From NCBI GenBank assembly GCA_032719365.1, contig CM064866.1, positions 75,496,916-75,560,915 of the forward strand: a stretch of 64,000 nucleotides of DNA, written 5' to 3'. Positions 1 to 11,660 of this stretch are shown piece by piece. This DNA is from Prinsepia uniflora. Lineage: Eukaryota; Streptophyta; Magnoliopsida; Rosales; Rosaceae. A program made the translations under genes and the position numbers. The notes under the pieces were generated by a model that saw only the letters and a list, made by a program, of their open reading frames with translations, searched no databases and had not been told where the DNA came from. The number at the start of each line of letters is the position of its first letter. The stretch's first letter is position 1.

Positions 1-2013
1 ATTTGGTTGAGCTGCCGTGACGGGAGGTGCACGGTGGAGGTTGGCACGACGGAGGGACTCTGTGTGCCCTGTTTTCCCGTTTTGGTTCAAACCAAGAGTC
101 GTGATCCTAGAGACTGAGTCGAAGGTCTAGGAGAGTCGGGTTAGGTTCCTTGAGGTTCTAGGAACCGTCTGGTCTTGCCACCGTGAAGGGAGGTTACCTG
201 GGTGGCCGGATCGTGAAACAGAGTTTTGGGGAGGTTTGAGTTCGAGCTTGAGACGACGGGTAGGAGGCTGTGTCGAGGTGATTGGAGGATGGGGATGCTT
301 AGAGTAAGGTTGGACGAAGCTTTAGGTGAAGAAAGGGAAGGAAATCGTGCAGGCACGGCGGAGAACCGTTGACGCCGGTTCAAGCTGTAGCCTACTGTGC
401 TGAACCGGGTCGACGTGAGGTTGAAGGTGCACTGTAGCTGGCGCGTGGGGCCACGCGCAGCCACTTTGGGCGGCGCGTGGAGGCGCGTGCGGCGGTTCTG
501 GGAGAAACGGTCAACATAGTTTTTGGTCTAGGAGTTGTTGTGAGTTCAATGGAATTGGTTTCGAGTCAATCGGAAGTCGTTTGAGTGTAGTTCCGCGAGG
601 GTGAATGTGTAGGGTCCCGGGGTTTTAAGTCCTCGGTTCGGGGATTTTTGAGGGAATTTAAGAGAGTGTTCGTAGACGTACTAGTAACGTAATTTGACGG
701 TGTTTGACAGGATCGGGATTTCCCGAGGAAGCCGAGGAACGGGCTGGACGTTCGGGACGCGAGTAGGGCTCAGTACTGTGAGTGGACCCTTTCTCTAAAC
801 TCGAGCATGCATAACTGTTTTCTATAATTGTTTTATGATTTTGATTATGATTCTATGTTTATTGAATATGTTTTGGTTGATTTTACATAATTGCACGGTT
901 TTCGAGGAAAGTGGTTTTTAGCACGTTTTACGAAAAAAGTGGTTTGTTTCTGAAATGGATGCAATGATTTTGGGATTTGCAATTGATAAGTGGTTTTCAA
1001 TGGTTATAAGTGGATTTTGGGAACATGATTTCGATGATCAAAGTTTTCGATTTTAGAATCGGATTTCACTAATCGGAATTTGGTTTTAAGATTGGAAAGT
1101 GGACTCCGGATTTGGGTTCGGAATGACGGTTCTGGATGCCGGGAGAGCATCGGACCAGTGATTTCGGATTCGGGTTTGGATGTGGATTGGTAAATGGTTT
1201 TCAAATGGTTTGGGATTGGATTTGCTGGATCTGGTTATTGGGTTTAAAGACCCGGATATATGTGACGGGGGACCGGCCGGATTGGGTTTAAAGACCCGGA
1301 TTGAGTTTAAAGACTCGGGAGTTTAAAGACTCGGATATATTGATTTTCCCCCGTAGGCCTTGAGTTTAAAGACTCGGGAGTTTAAAGACTCGGATATGAT
1401 TAAGGCCTGGATTGAGTTTAAAGACTCGGGAGTTTAAAGACTCGGATAGATCCAGCAGGTTTGATCGGGAAAATGATAATTTGATGTTTATGGTTTTTGA
1501 TACGGTTTCTGATACTCATGCTGTGGTTTCTTATGATACTTTATAGTGTTTCTGTTTCTTATGATGTTTAAGAATGATTCTTTTATAAATGTGTTTATAA
1601 CTGTTGGTTATGCATGTGGTTTCAAAACGGAGGGTTTAACCCGGTTTTCTTATAAAATGGTTTTTGAACTTTTGTACCTTCTGGTCCACTCACATTTTCT
1701 GTTTTAAATTGCCCTCCAGGTTGTGGAGCTAGTGCGGGGTCTTGACGTCGAGGCAGAGTCTGAGGCATAGAAGTGACGTGAGGGATCCTAGAAGAGTTTA
1801 AAGGCTTCTGTGTGCGTGTACTTTCTCGGTTTTTTTTATTTTCCTTGTAATGTAGTGCTATGCTCTGTAAACGATAAGGATTTTGGGATATTACGTAATT
1901 ACTCCTGCGTTTGACTGGGTTCGAGTAAGTGTTCCTTAGGTGTTGTGTCGGGGAGTCAGACGGGAGCGGGATTTACCACGGGTTTCGGGGTGAAACCGGG
2001 GTGGGTCCTGACA
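1..2013 (+). repeat. Ty3/gypsy LTR, left end cut by window edge
   Basis: This is the downstream part of a long LTR in plus orientation. It ends in GGTGGGTCCTGACA at 2013, the same type of terminus as the other LTRs in this window. The order of internal landmarks matches the complete LTR at 55044-57795: a GACAGG block near 708, GTGAGTGGACC near 779, an array of GAGTTTAAAGACTCGG motifs at 1226-1448, a CCTCCAGG block near 1714, and GACGGGAGCGGG near 1958. The next base begins Tat gag coding sequence, with no primer binding site. It is therefore a solo LTR or a 3' LTR inserted into the Tat element. The start and the left target duplication lie outside the window; the right flank is ATAAG. No host gene is seen here. 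Confidence 0.85.
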
Positions 2014-2421
2014 ATAAGCCCCTAAAAATCCCCTTTTACACTAGGAAAGACGACCCATGGAATCACCTGAACAACTTTTACTCGGCCATTGCTCTCAAAA
2101 ACCTTTCGGATGAGGAACAATGCCTCATCTTTAGTTCCACGCTGACTGAGGCTGCGATCAATTGGTTTTACAAGCTGGAGTCTGGGTCCATTGACTCTTT
2201 TGAGCAGCTCACCTCCACCTTCATGAACTAGTTCATGATACAGACTGATCATTTATCCTCGGCTGAGGACCTTTTTTCAGCTTAAACAAGGCGAACACGA
2301 GCGGCTGTAACGGTACGCAGTAAGATTCAGTCATGAATACTCCCGGTGCGCGGAGACGGACGACCGAACAGCTTTCACGGCCTTCAACGGCGGCCTACGA
2401 GACTCCCCCTCCAGGTACGCA
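2014..2421 (+). pseudogene. Tat gag, N-terminal fragment
   Basis: The plus-strand translation just after the LTR terminus contains stretches typical of Tat capsid proteins, such as PFYTRKDD, HLNNFYSA, ALKNLSDEE, FSSTLTEAAINWFYKLE and GSIDSFEQL. A TAG stop ends the frame at 2229-2231. Homologous coding sequence continues past it (FMIQTDHLSSAEDL). It then shifts frame near 2283, where EYSRCAETDDRTAFTAFNGG is readable. The fragment is cut at 2421 by the solo LTR. It would build the retroelement particle; it cannot be translated as it stands. Confidence 0.8.
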
Positions 2422-5400
2422 TGACAGGACCCGTCCCCGAAGGACATTGATAACCGTGTCCGGTCCTGCTCCCGTCTGACAAGTCAACTGAAGATCCGAA
2501 ACTACCCTTCAGCACCTGCCAGACAAGGGATATTTGCGCCTGTGCCCACTCATACCTCCACCTCTGGGATAGCCTCGATCATCGCGCCGCGACCTGAAGG
2601 GTCATTAAAACAGAAAAGGTGTGAGTGGAAAAAAATGACCTCTTATAAAAACATTTTCGAAAACACATTCTTACCCTCCAGTTTTCACAAACGTGCATGC
2701 ATATCATAAAACATCAGTAATAGTATGAAATCATTCAAGCATGAACAGCGGACCGATAAAATCAAAACATATTTTCCCAACGTCCGTAAAACTCATGTTC
2801 ACCAAATCAAATCATGTTATAAAACAGCAAATCCCGGCTCTCAGGCCAAAACATGTGAACACCATCACCTGGCCACAAGGACCAAAAACCCGTACTCAAA
2901 ACCGGTATGTAATCACAAACAACATGTTTCGAAATTCCATGTCCACAATTTCCTGAAAACTCATTTTCATTAAATCAATTTGAATCTCAATAAATCACGT
3001 TTTCCTTAAATCATTTTCCATAAAACCACGGTTTCCTCAAAATCATTTTCCATAAAACCACGGGACTTATTTCCATATCCTGTTGCTTAGAGTCACGTTT
3101 ATCCCTGCAACGCGTGCAAATCAATAGGCTCAAGGACCGCTCAAAATCCGAGCACCCGCCGCTGTGAACACATCACCAGCCGGCAATCCGGATCTCGTGA
3201 ACACATCACTTACCGATCCATATATAATCCAGCACATCTCTGGTCTGAGTCGAGCCTCCCTCGGCTGCATGACAACAGACCGTGCTACGTGACCTCTTCG
3301 GGGTAAACACTTCCATCCCGAAGGCGAGCGTTATCTCCAGGGTGCACTCCGGGGAAAAACATATTTCCACCCGAAAGCCCTAATTATCCGCAACATATCA
3401 CCATTACAAAAACCAGTGAAAAACAGTTGCATTGAAATCAAAATCATTTTCAATACAGGGTCTCAGTCCCAAGTCCCGATTTACTTTATAAATCCGAAAA
3501 TCATCAATATCATCATATAATCACATGGAAATACAAATCCAACCGAAATCACAATTTCATTGGGTCTCAAGCCCAAAATATCATTTTCACGCAAATCCGT
3601 GTAACTGTAAACCCGAATTGCCCCGATCACTTAAATCCATAAAATCAATCACTGACTCATAATCCGAGTCCAAATATCATTTTCAATTTCCTGATTCATA
3701 ACCCGAGTCAAAACATCATTTTCAATCCAGGCCTAGCCCAAAAACATCAATTTCATCATTTCTCGAAAATCGTGCCAAAATATAATATAATAACCATAAA
3801 ACCGAGAAATCACCAGATTGAAACATCAATCATGCCAAAGCATATAAAATCATATAATAAAGCATTTAAAATCATATATGCATGCATCACGGTCAGAAAA
3901 CAAAGTCCACTCACACCCACCATCTAAACAGTTCGTTTCCGAGCTGCAAGTTTTTCCGTAAATTCTGAAAATCACAATTCCTATCGAAAATCATTATAGA
4001 GGGTTACTAACATCTCAAAATACTTCATATAATTTTTCCCAATTTTTCCGGAATTTAAATACGTATTTTAAACTTAAACAAAACTTCGGATACGCGGAAC
4101 ATTAACGAAACGATACCCGATTTCCTCGAAACCAGTGTCAAAATGTTCGTTACACTAAATGGATAAAAGTCATGTTGAACTCACCTCGGGATTCTCACTC
4201 ACGCGCCCCCACGCGCCAGCTACAGTACCTTCGTCCCAACCCGTTTCTCTGTGATTCGGGTCCTGCAACCCGAGTCTTAACCCGACCAGCTCTCTGTTCA
4301 TTCGACATCAAACCTTTCAATTGAACATTCACAAAACTTCTTTTTAAGTCCAATTAGGGTTCTGTGAATTTAATTACACGAAAACTTACCTCGAACCAGT
4401 CGAATCAAACTCCACTTTTCGAAGAACTGCCGTACACTGTGTACTCGATGAACTTCATCAATCTCCAACGTTTTCCTTCAATTGATCCATGGAAAAGCAT
4501 CGTGGGAGCCTAAGGAACATATTTCCCAGTCCAATTTCATCTTTCATGGTCTTAAATTCCTCGACTCAAGGTCTAAAATTCGAAGATTTCATTCCTTCTG
4601 TTCTTGCTTAAATAGACACCAATTCCCTTCGTTCTTGTTGCAGATCGATTCGTACTGATCCCAGAAAGCTTACTCGAGCTTCAATTTCGATCCTCACGGC
4701 CTCAAACTTAAAATTCGGATTTCCCCCCAAAATTGATAAATTTTCGATTTTTGATTTCCAGTTCTCCCTTTGTCCCCGTAATTCCCTTGTTAATTCTGTC
4801 TCTCAAAGCTCTCAATTTTCTCCTCAAAACCCGTTGTGGAAGGGAGTTCAATTCTCCCAATTCTGATGCTCAATTTTCACGGTTTGAGACAAAGAAGATG
4901 ATTAATGGAGGGTTAAGTGTAATTAAAAAATATTAGAGCATAATGATGATGTTGAGAGGGAAACATAGAACAGATTCTTGGCCTTAAAACAAGGGATGGG
5001 TGACACTTTTCACTCATCCAAGCAGCCACATCAATGGTCAATATTCAATATTATAATATTATTTTAATCGAAATCCTAGTTCGTTCGGTTAATCGATTCG
5101 TTCCCTTGACCATAACTTCGTCGTCGAACCTCCGATTTCGGCATGCCGCCTGTCTAGGGATTCGTATCGACACGCTCTATGTAACATCCTTGGCCCTCGT
5201 CCATTGGACCTCCAGGGTCAAAAGTCAACATTTGACCCCAATTAACCAAAATTACCAAAATACCCCTAAACTTCCAAACGTCATAACTTCTTCCTCGAAC
5301 GTCGGAATCAAACGTCTCACCTGTCTATGAACTCGTGACGTCCTGAACTACGTCACGGTCATCGGTCAAAGTCCATTTGACCTCCCGATCAAAAAGTCAA

Positions 5401-5534
5401 CATTTTGCCCACGACCAGGGGCAAAACGGTCATTCTGCACATTTTGTCCGATTTCGCCCAACTAATCACCGATCAACCTCACTAATCAAGATTAGTCACT
5501 AATCAAATCCCGGAATTCGGGATGGGTCGTTACA
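2422..5534 (-). mobile_element. Solo LTR (Ty3/gypsy) with TSD ACGCA
   Basis: On the minus strand this begins TGTAACGACCCATCCCG and ends GGGTCCTGTCA, that is TG..CA termini. The five bases ACGCA occur immediately before (2417-2421) and immediately after (5535-5539). This is a perfect 5-bp target duplication of the size expected for a Ty3/gypsy insertion. There is no internal coding region and no second LTR, so it is a solo LTR, usually produced by recombination between the two LTRs of one element. It is 3113 bp long. Short frames inside it do not resemble proteins. It sits antisense in the Tat gag. Confidence 0.93.
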
Positions 5535-5591
5535 ACGCAGCTCACACCTAAGGCTGGACTACTTATAATGAAATTATGAAACAGGCGGCGG
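5535..5591 (+). pseudogene. Tat gag, small middle fragment
   Basis: This short remnant of Tat gag is stranded between the solo LTR and the MITE. It includes the right copy of the ACGCA duplication and the left copy of the MITE's GGCGGCGG duplication. The coding sense resumes after the MITE at 6170. Confidence 0.6.
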
Positions 5592-6161
5592 TAAGGGTGG
5601 CAATTTTTGACACGACCCGATACACGACTCGAAACCCGCACGAAATTTATGCGGGTCAACCCGCACGATTAAAATTTCGGGTCATTTTTGGGTCAACCCG
5701 TTATGACCTGTTTATTAAACGGGTGGGTTTCGGGTCAACCTGTTAACCCGTTTAATAACCTGTCAACCCGTTTAATAAATGGATAGATTTCGGGTTAACA
5801 GGTTAACCCGTATATTGGCTTATATATTGACCCATTTAATAAATGTGTCATTACTAACCCATATATCTACCCATTTACTACATAAATATCTATTAAATTT
5901 TATAATTTAAATAGGTTAAACATGTTAAATGGGTTAAACGGGTCAAACGGGTCATAGGTTAATTGGGTTTTGAGTATGACCTGTTTATTAAATGGGTTAA
6001 ACGGGTTAAACGGGTTACACGGGTCATTAACAGGTCGGGTTCGGGTTGGACATTCTTGACACGATTATTAAACGGGTCGGGTTCGGGTTGGGCATAAATG
6101 GGTAAAACAGAATTCATGACACGACACGAACCCGACACGACACGACCCATTGCCACTCCTA
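5592..6161. mobile_element. hAT-type MITE with 8-bp TSD GGCGGCGG
   Basis: The left end reads TAAGGGTGGCAAT. The right end, reverse-complemented, reads TAGGAGTGGCAAT, so the ends form a short terminal inverted repeat of the TAGGGGTGGCAAT kind seen in hAT elements. The 8 bases GGCGGCGG flank it at 5584-5591 and 6162-6169, the target duplication length of hAT transposons. The 570-bp interior is built from inverted and direct copies of motifs such as ACCCGTTTAATAA and GGGTTAAACGGGT and has no coding capacity. It needs a transposase supplied elsewhere. It interrupts the Tat gag frame. Confidence 0.88.
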
Positions 6162-6169
6162 GGCGGCGG

Positions 6170-6516
6170 TCCACGCCAAAGCTCAAATGCTGACCCAAAA
6201 GTCCAACGCTGCTAATGCATATCAACCTCCCCGGGCCGACTCGGTGAAAACATACACACAGAGCGTCCCGAAACAGCAAGGTTCAACGCAGCGCCCACAG
6301 GAACAGGGGCAGCAGAGCTATGGGGGAAAACGGAAAGACTACCCCCATAGCAACAATCTGTACAACCCCGGAAAGAAGGGCAAGCACCCGAATCACCAAG
6401 AAAGGCAGCAGGGGGAGCGGTCAAACAACGGGGAGAAGTGAGTTCCTCGCTCTAAGTACGAGACCTACATCATCCTCAATACTCCCTATGAGAACGTCCT
6501 CCTCAACGTAGAACAT
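6170..6516 (+). pseudogene. Tat gag, C-terminal basic/proline-rich part
   Basis: After the MITE the reading frame from about 6187 to 6441 encodes a Q-, G- and K-rich segment (QEQGQQSYGGKRKDY, YNPGKKGKHPN) typical of the linker before the Tat gag zinc-binding motif. It ends at a stop near 6439. Homologous sequence continues in another frame (KYETYIILNTPYENVL) straight into the open frame at 6517, so a frameshift lies near 6440-6450. Confidence 0.65.
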
Positions 6517-9072
6517 ATGATCGCAAAGTCTACTTGGGCGCCGGCAAAGGGCAAGCTTGGCAAAGACACAGGAATTTACTGCCAATACCACAAGTACAAT
6601 GGCCATAGCATTAACCAATGCGTTGCATTCTGGGATTTGGTGGAGGCTCTGGCCCGAGATGGGAAGATCAACCAATTTCTCCAACACGCTCCACCTCCAC
6701 CTCGCAACCCGCAGATCAATATGATCTCCGGAGGGCCATCCATCTCTTGCCCGCTCACTTCCAACCGAGCGAAGAAGAACTTTCTACGAGCCACCAAACA
6801 GAACCACCAACTCCTCAGCATCGAAGAGGGAAGGGCCAAGAAAACAAACCGACTCGGGTGGGAGCCCATCACATTCTCGGAGGAGGAAGAACGCGGGATC
6901 GTGTATCCTCACGACGACCCCATTGTAGTTATGGCTGAAATATCCAACTTCGACGTGCAACGGGTGATGGTCGACACTGGAAGCTCGGTCAACGTCCTTT
7001 TCATGCGGGCATTCAAACAGTTGGGCATCCCAGAAGCGAGTCTGGACCGCTCACCCACACCGCTCTTCAGTTTCACTGGGGACTCCATCGTTCCGCATGG
7101 AACGGTCACCCTCCCCATCTCCCTCGGAACACATCCGCGGAGGGCAACCGTGCTTGCACCCTTCTTAGTGGTGGATTGCCCCGCGGCCTACAACGCCATC
7201 CTCGGGCAAGGGATACTTAACCAAATGAAGGCAGTCGTCTCCACCCATCTGCTTCTGGTAAAATTCCCAACCCCTATGGGGATTGGCCAAGTCAAAGGAG
7301 ATCAAATGGATGCACGAGCGTGCAACTCTGTTACCCCGATCCAGCCCCCAAAGGAGACCATGGCAGTGACAGAATCTGCGTATGAGGCTGACCCCATCAG
7401 CCCTCAGGACACACGGAAGATACAACATGGGCCAATTGAAGATCCTCGGGACCATTCAACAACACCACATCCGCAGCCCATCGAGGATGTGAAAGAGATA
7501 GTACTCTCCCACGACTTCGCAGACCGACGGGTAAAAATCGGCACAACTCTCTCGCCCGAACTACGGTCACAGCTGATTTGTTTTTTTAGGGAGAACTCTG
7601 AAGTCTTTGTCTGGTCATACGTCGACATGCCCAGAATCTCCACCGACGTGATTTGCCACCGGCTCAGTATCGACTCCGCCTACAAGCCTGTCGAACAGAA
7701 ACGACGCCTCTACGACGCAGAAAGGACTGAGGCTATGAAGGTAGAAATCGTCAAACTCATCACCATCGACTTCGTCCGGAAGGCCGTCTATGCTGCATGG
7801 GTAGCCAATGTTGTACTCGTCAAGAAACCCTCGGGGGCATGGCGAATGTGCATTGATTTCACTAACCTAAACAAGGCCTGCCCCAAGGACAGTTTCCCTC
7901 TGCCAAAGATTGACCAACTAGTCGATGCCACGGCAGGACATGAACTACTCAGCTTCATGGATGCATACTCGGGCTACAACCAAATCTTTATGCACCCGGC
8001 GGATCAAATCCACACAACCTTCCAAAAAGATCAGGGGTTATATTGCTACAATGTCATGCCTTTCGGACTAAAAAACGTAGGGGCCACCTACCAGCGCCTG
8101 GTGAACTTTATGTTCGCTGACCAGATTGGGAAAAAAATGGAGGTTTACGTCGACGACATGCTCGTCAAGAGTAAATCGGCTGACCTACACATCCCCAATC
8201 TCTCGCGAATGTTCGACGTCCTCAAACGATATCGAATGCGGTTAAATTCGGCGAAATGCATGTTCGGAGTCAGCTCTGGAAAATTCTTGGGCTTCATGAT
8301 TAGCCAGAGGGGTATCGAGGCCAACCCGGAAAAAATCAAGGCCCTGGTCGATATGGAGCCTCCGCGAACCCATAAGGAGGTGCAGAGCCTAACTGGCAGA
8401 GTCGCAGCCCTAACACGCTTCATCTCCAAAGCCACCGACAAGTGCTTGCCTTTCTTCAAAGCCTTGAAGGGCAAGTCCAAATACATCACCTGGACGGAGG
8501 AGTGCACTAAGGCCTTCACGGAGCTCAAGGATTACATGGGCAGGGCACCGTTGTTGGCGAGACCAGACACCGGGGAAACCCTTTACATGTACCTATCTGT
8601 CTCCGCCTCTGCCGCCAGTTCGGTGCTAGTCAAACGCAGGGATGGCGCTGAGCACCCGGTTTATTATGTCAGTAAGGCTTTACAGGACGCCAAGACGAGA
8701 TACTCTGACCTCGAGAAACTCGCATTCGCCCTCATCATGTCCTCTAGGAAGCTAAGGCCATACTTTCAGGCTCATTCCATAACCGGGATGACCGACAGAC
8801 CACTCCGAAAAGTACTTCAGAAGCCCGAAACATCGGGCTGCTTACTCAAGTGGGCAATAGAACTCAGCGAGTTCGACATCACCTTCACTCCCCGCACCGC
8901 CGAGAAGAGGCAGGCCATAGCGGACTTCATTTCTGAATTTTCCTACGTCCCAGCGGTGGCCGCACATGAGGTCGCAACATCTGCTCCCCCATCCATAACA
9001 CATATCTTGGATGAGGAAAGTCCCCAGCTTGACCCTGCTCAGCCGACGTGGCTCCTCTATGTTGACGGATAG
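6517..9072 (+). pseudogene. Tat gag end, protease, RT and first RNase H
   Basis: An 851-codon open frame. It starts with a C/H-rich motif (YCQYHKYNGHSINQC, residues 28-42). An aspartic protease core follows with VDTGSSVNVLF near residue 152. The reverse transcriptase then runs from about residue 370 to 600, with RMCIDFTNLNKACPKD, SFMDAYSGYNQ and the catalytic YVDDML near 543. A Ty3-type RNase H region follows to about residue 800. The frame stops at TAG 9070-9072 inside the archaeal-type RNase H start (LLYVDG), and clear homology resumes in the same frame. So one nonsense change, not a real gene end, closes it. The enzyme would copy element RNA into DNA in the cytoplasmic particle. Confidence 0.88.
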
Positions 9073-10302
9073 GCCTGCCACACTAGATCCGAGGTCGGAC
9101 TTGTCCTCACCACACCGGACAAGGTCCGGATGGAATATGCCCTCCGCTTCCAATTCAAGGCTTCCAACAATGTCGCAGAGTATGAGGCCCTCCTCGCAAG
9201 ACTCCGCCTCGCTAAGACAATGGAAGCAGAACAAGTCAAGATTTTCAGCGATTCGCACCTCATCGTCAACCAGATCAACAACGCCTACGAGGCGAAGGAC
9301 TCTTCCATGGCAACATACAGGGCACTGGCAAAATCCCTCCTATGTGGTTTCCGTAGCTATGCTATCACTCGGATTCCACTCTCCGAAAATAGCCATGCTG
9401 ATGCTCTGGCCCTGGTTGCATCCTCCCTCGATGAGAAACAGAGTCGAAATGTACTGATCGAAATTCTTGATCAACCCAGCACACAATGCTCGGCGGTCTG
9501 CGCCATCAACACCAGCTGCACATGGATGGCCCCGCTGATTAGATTCCTCGCAGACGGAACTCTTCCTTTTGACAAGCTCAAGGCCAAAAAGATCCGGAGA
9601 CAGGCAGCCCGATATACACGCATCAACGACCAACTTTACAAACGGGGCTTCACTTTGCCCCTCCTAAAGTGTCTCGTCCCGGAGGCAGGCAGAGCCATTC
9701 TCGACGAAATACATGCCGGTATTTGTGAAAATCACTCTGGACCGCGGTCATTGGCCCATAAGGCTTTCCAGCAGGGCTTCTATTGGCCAACCATGCACGG
9801 GGATGCGGCCGAGCTAACCAAACGGTGTGATAAATGTCAACGGTTTGCCCCTCTCTTCCACTTACCTCCAGAAAACCTCACACCCATGGTCAACCCTTGG
9901 CCCTTCTCGCAATGGGGACTTGACTTAATCGGAAAAATGCCAGCAGGGAAAGGCAAGACAGAGTATGCAGTGCTAGCAGTGGATTACTTCAAAAAATGGG
10001 TTGAGGCAAAGGCTTTGGCTTCCATCACCATGACCCAGATCGAAACATTCGTCTTCCAGAACATTATTTGTCGTTTCAGTCTCCCCCACACAATCGTCAC
10101 GGACAACGGGAAGCAATTCGACAACGCACACTTCCGTGCCTTTTGTGACAGACACAACATCCGCCTCTGCATCGCCTCCCCGTCTTACACTCAGTCCAAC
10201 AGAAAGGTAGAGGCCATCAACAAAATCATCAAGCACACACTGAAAACGCAGCTCGACGAGGCCAAGGGCAAGTGGTCCGAAATTCTCCCAAACGCACTCT
10301 AG
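9073..10302 (+). pseudogene. Tat second (archaeal-type) RNase H and integrase core
   Basis: This is the same reading frame as the previous entry, continuing after the TAG. The second RNase H is recognisable by EYALRFQFKASNN, EYEALLARLRLA, SDSHLIVNQI and NSHADALA. The integrase follows, with an HHCC zinc motif (IHAGICENHSG ... CDKCQRF) and the catalytic core acids in GLDLIG, VTDNGKQF and KVEAINK. The usual SNGQAEA version of the last motif reads SNRKVEA here. The frame ends at TAG 10300-10302, where relatives have a tryptophan (TGG to TAG). The archaeal-type RNase H places the element in the Tat lineage. Confidence 0.87.
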
Positions 10303-10692
10303 TCATATCGGACATCCTACCGCACATCAAGACTCTGCCTCGCTAAGACAATGAAACCCGAACAAAACAACCATCAGATTGCACTCAGTCTCGACCTCAT
10401 TGAGGAGCACAGGGAGCAGGCTAACCTCAGAAATATTGCCTGTAAACAGCGGCTTTGCAATTACCATAATGCCAGAGTCAGACATTGCGGTTTTAAGGAA
10501 GGCGACTGGGTCCTTCGGAAGGTCAACCTCGCCACCAAGTATAGCTTAGCCGGGACACTCGGCCCCAATTGGGAGGGTCCATATCGGGTTACCAGAATCT
10601 GCCAGCCCGAAACTTATGAACTGGAAGACCCAAATGGGCGAAGGCTAGGCCACCCATGGAATGCCGACCACTTGAAGAAATACTACATTTAA
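10303..10692 (+). pseudogene. Tat integrase C-terminus with internal deletion
   Basis: This continues the same frame to a stop after YNHxxxx-like tail residues (ADHLKKYYI). The GPY/F-like end is present (GTLGPNWEGPYRVTRI, ETYELEDPNGRRLGHPW). Between SYRTSYRTS and KPEQNNHQIAL, about 25-30 residues usual in relatives are missing. In their place stands a 25-bp stretch at 10329-10353 that copies 9198-9222 with one mismatch. This looks like a deletion sealed with templated filler. Confidence 0.8.
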
Positions 10693-10796
10693 GACTTTGT
10701 ATTTTTTCCTCATCTTATAACTTGTTGTACTTTACCGATTATTGCACCCGTTATTTATAAAGTCTTCCATTTATCTAGTCTTGTAACGTAACATTT

Positions 10797-11660
10797 TGAC
10801 TCAAACATACGAGTCGGGGTTCGGTCTTACTCGGCCTACACCCCAACACTTGCTATTTTGACTCAAACTATCAAGTCGGTGTACAGCCCTACTCGGCTTG
10901 CACCTATACTTGACTCAAACATACGAGTCGGGGTTCGGTCTTACTCGTCCTACACCCCAACACTTGCTATTTTGACTCAAACTATCAAGTAGGTGTACAG
11001 CCCTACTCGGCTTGCACCTATACTTGACTCAAACATACGAGTCGGGGTTCGGTCTTACTCGGCCTACACTCCAACACTTGCTATTTTTACTCAAACATAC
11101 GAGTCAGGGTTCGGTCTTACTCGGCCTACACCCCAACACTTGCAATTCTGACTCCAACTATCGAGTCGGTGTACAGCCTTACTCGGCTTGCACCCATACT
11201 TCGACTCAAACATACGAGTCGGGATTCGGTCTTACTCGGCCTACACCCCAACACGGTCATCTTTTACTCATACTTATAAATCGGTGTATAGCCTTACTCG
11301 GCTTACACCAACACTTTGACGCAAACACACGAGTCGGGGTTCGGTCTTACTCGTCCTACACCCCAACAAGGTCATTTTTTACTCAAACTTATGAGTCGGT
11401 GTACAGCCTTACTCGGCTTACACCAACACTTTGACTCAAACAAACGAGCCGGGATTCAGTCTTACTCGGCCTACTCCCCAACACTTGCTATTTTGACTCA
11501 AACATACGAGTCGGTGTACAGTCCTACTCGGCTTACACTAACACTTTGACTCAAACAAACGAGTCGGGGTTCGGTCTTACTCGGCCTACACCCCAACACT
11601 TGGTAATTTTTAACTTATACTTATGAGTCGGTGTACAGCCTTACTCGGCATACTCCAGCA
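10797..11660 (+). repeat. Tandem repeat array in the Tat 3' region, 114-bp higher-order unit
   Basis: TGACTCAAAC recurs at 10797, 10911 and 11025, giving an exact 114-bp period made of two related subunits. One carries ACGAGTCGGGGTTCGGTC and the other TCAAGTCGGTGTACAGCC. From about 11088 the order and length of subunits become irregular. Each monomer has CGAGT and ACTCG about 18 bp apart in inverted orientation, so it can fold into a small stem-loop. Frames through it are repeat translations, not genes. Tat/Ogre elements are known to carry such variable arrays between pol and the 3' LTR, and these can seed satellite DNA. Confidence 0.93.

Noticed and set aside
141..464. Open frame on the minus strand at the left edge
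   Set aside because: It lies inside an LTR and its sequence recurs in modified form in other LTRs (for example 56120-56392 region); no protein family resemblance.
11012..11549. Long repetitive frames in the tandem array
   Set aside because: They are translations of the 114-bp repeat and shift with repeat length; the peptide repeats follow the DNA period.
10797..11660. CRISPR-like array of short direct repeats
   Set aside because: The units abut without unique spacers, the genome is a plant, and the array sits in a Tat retroelement 3' region.
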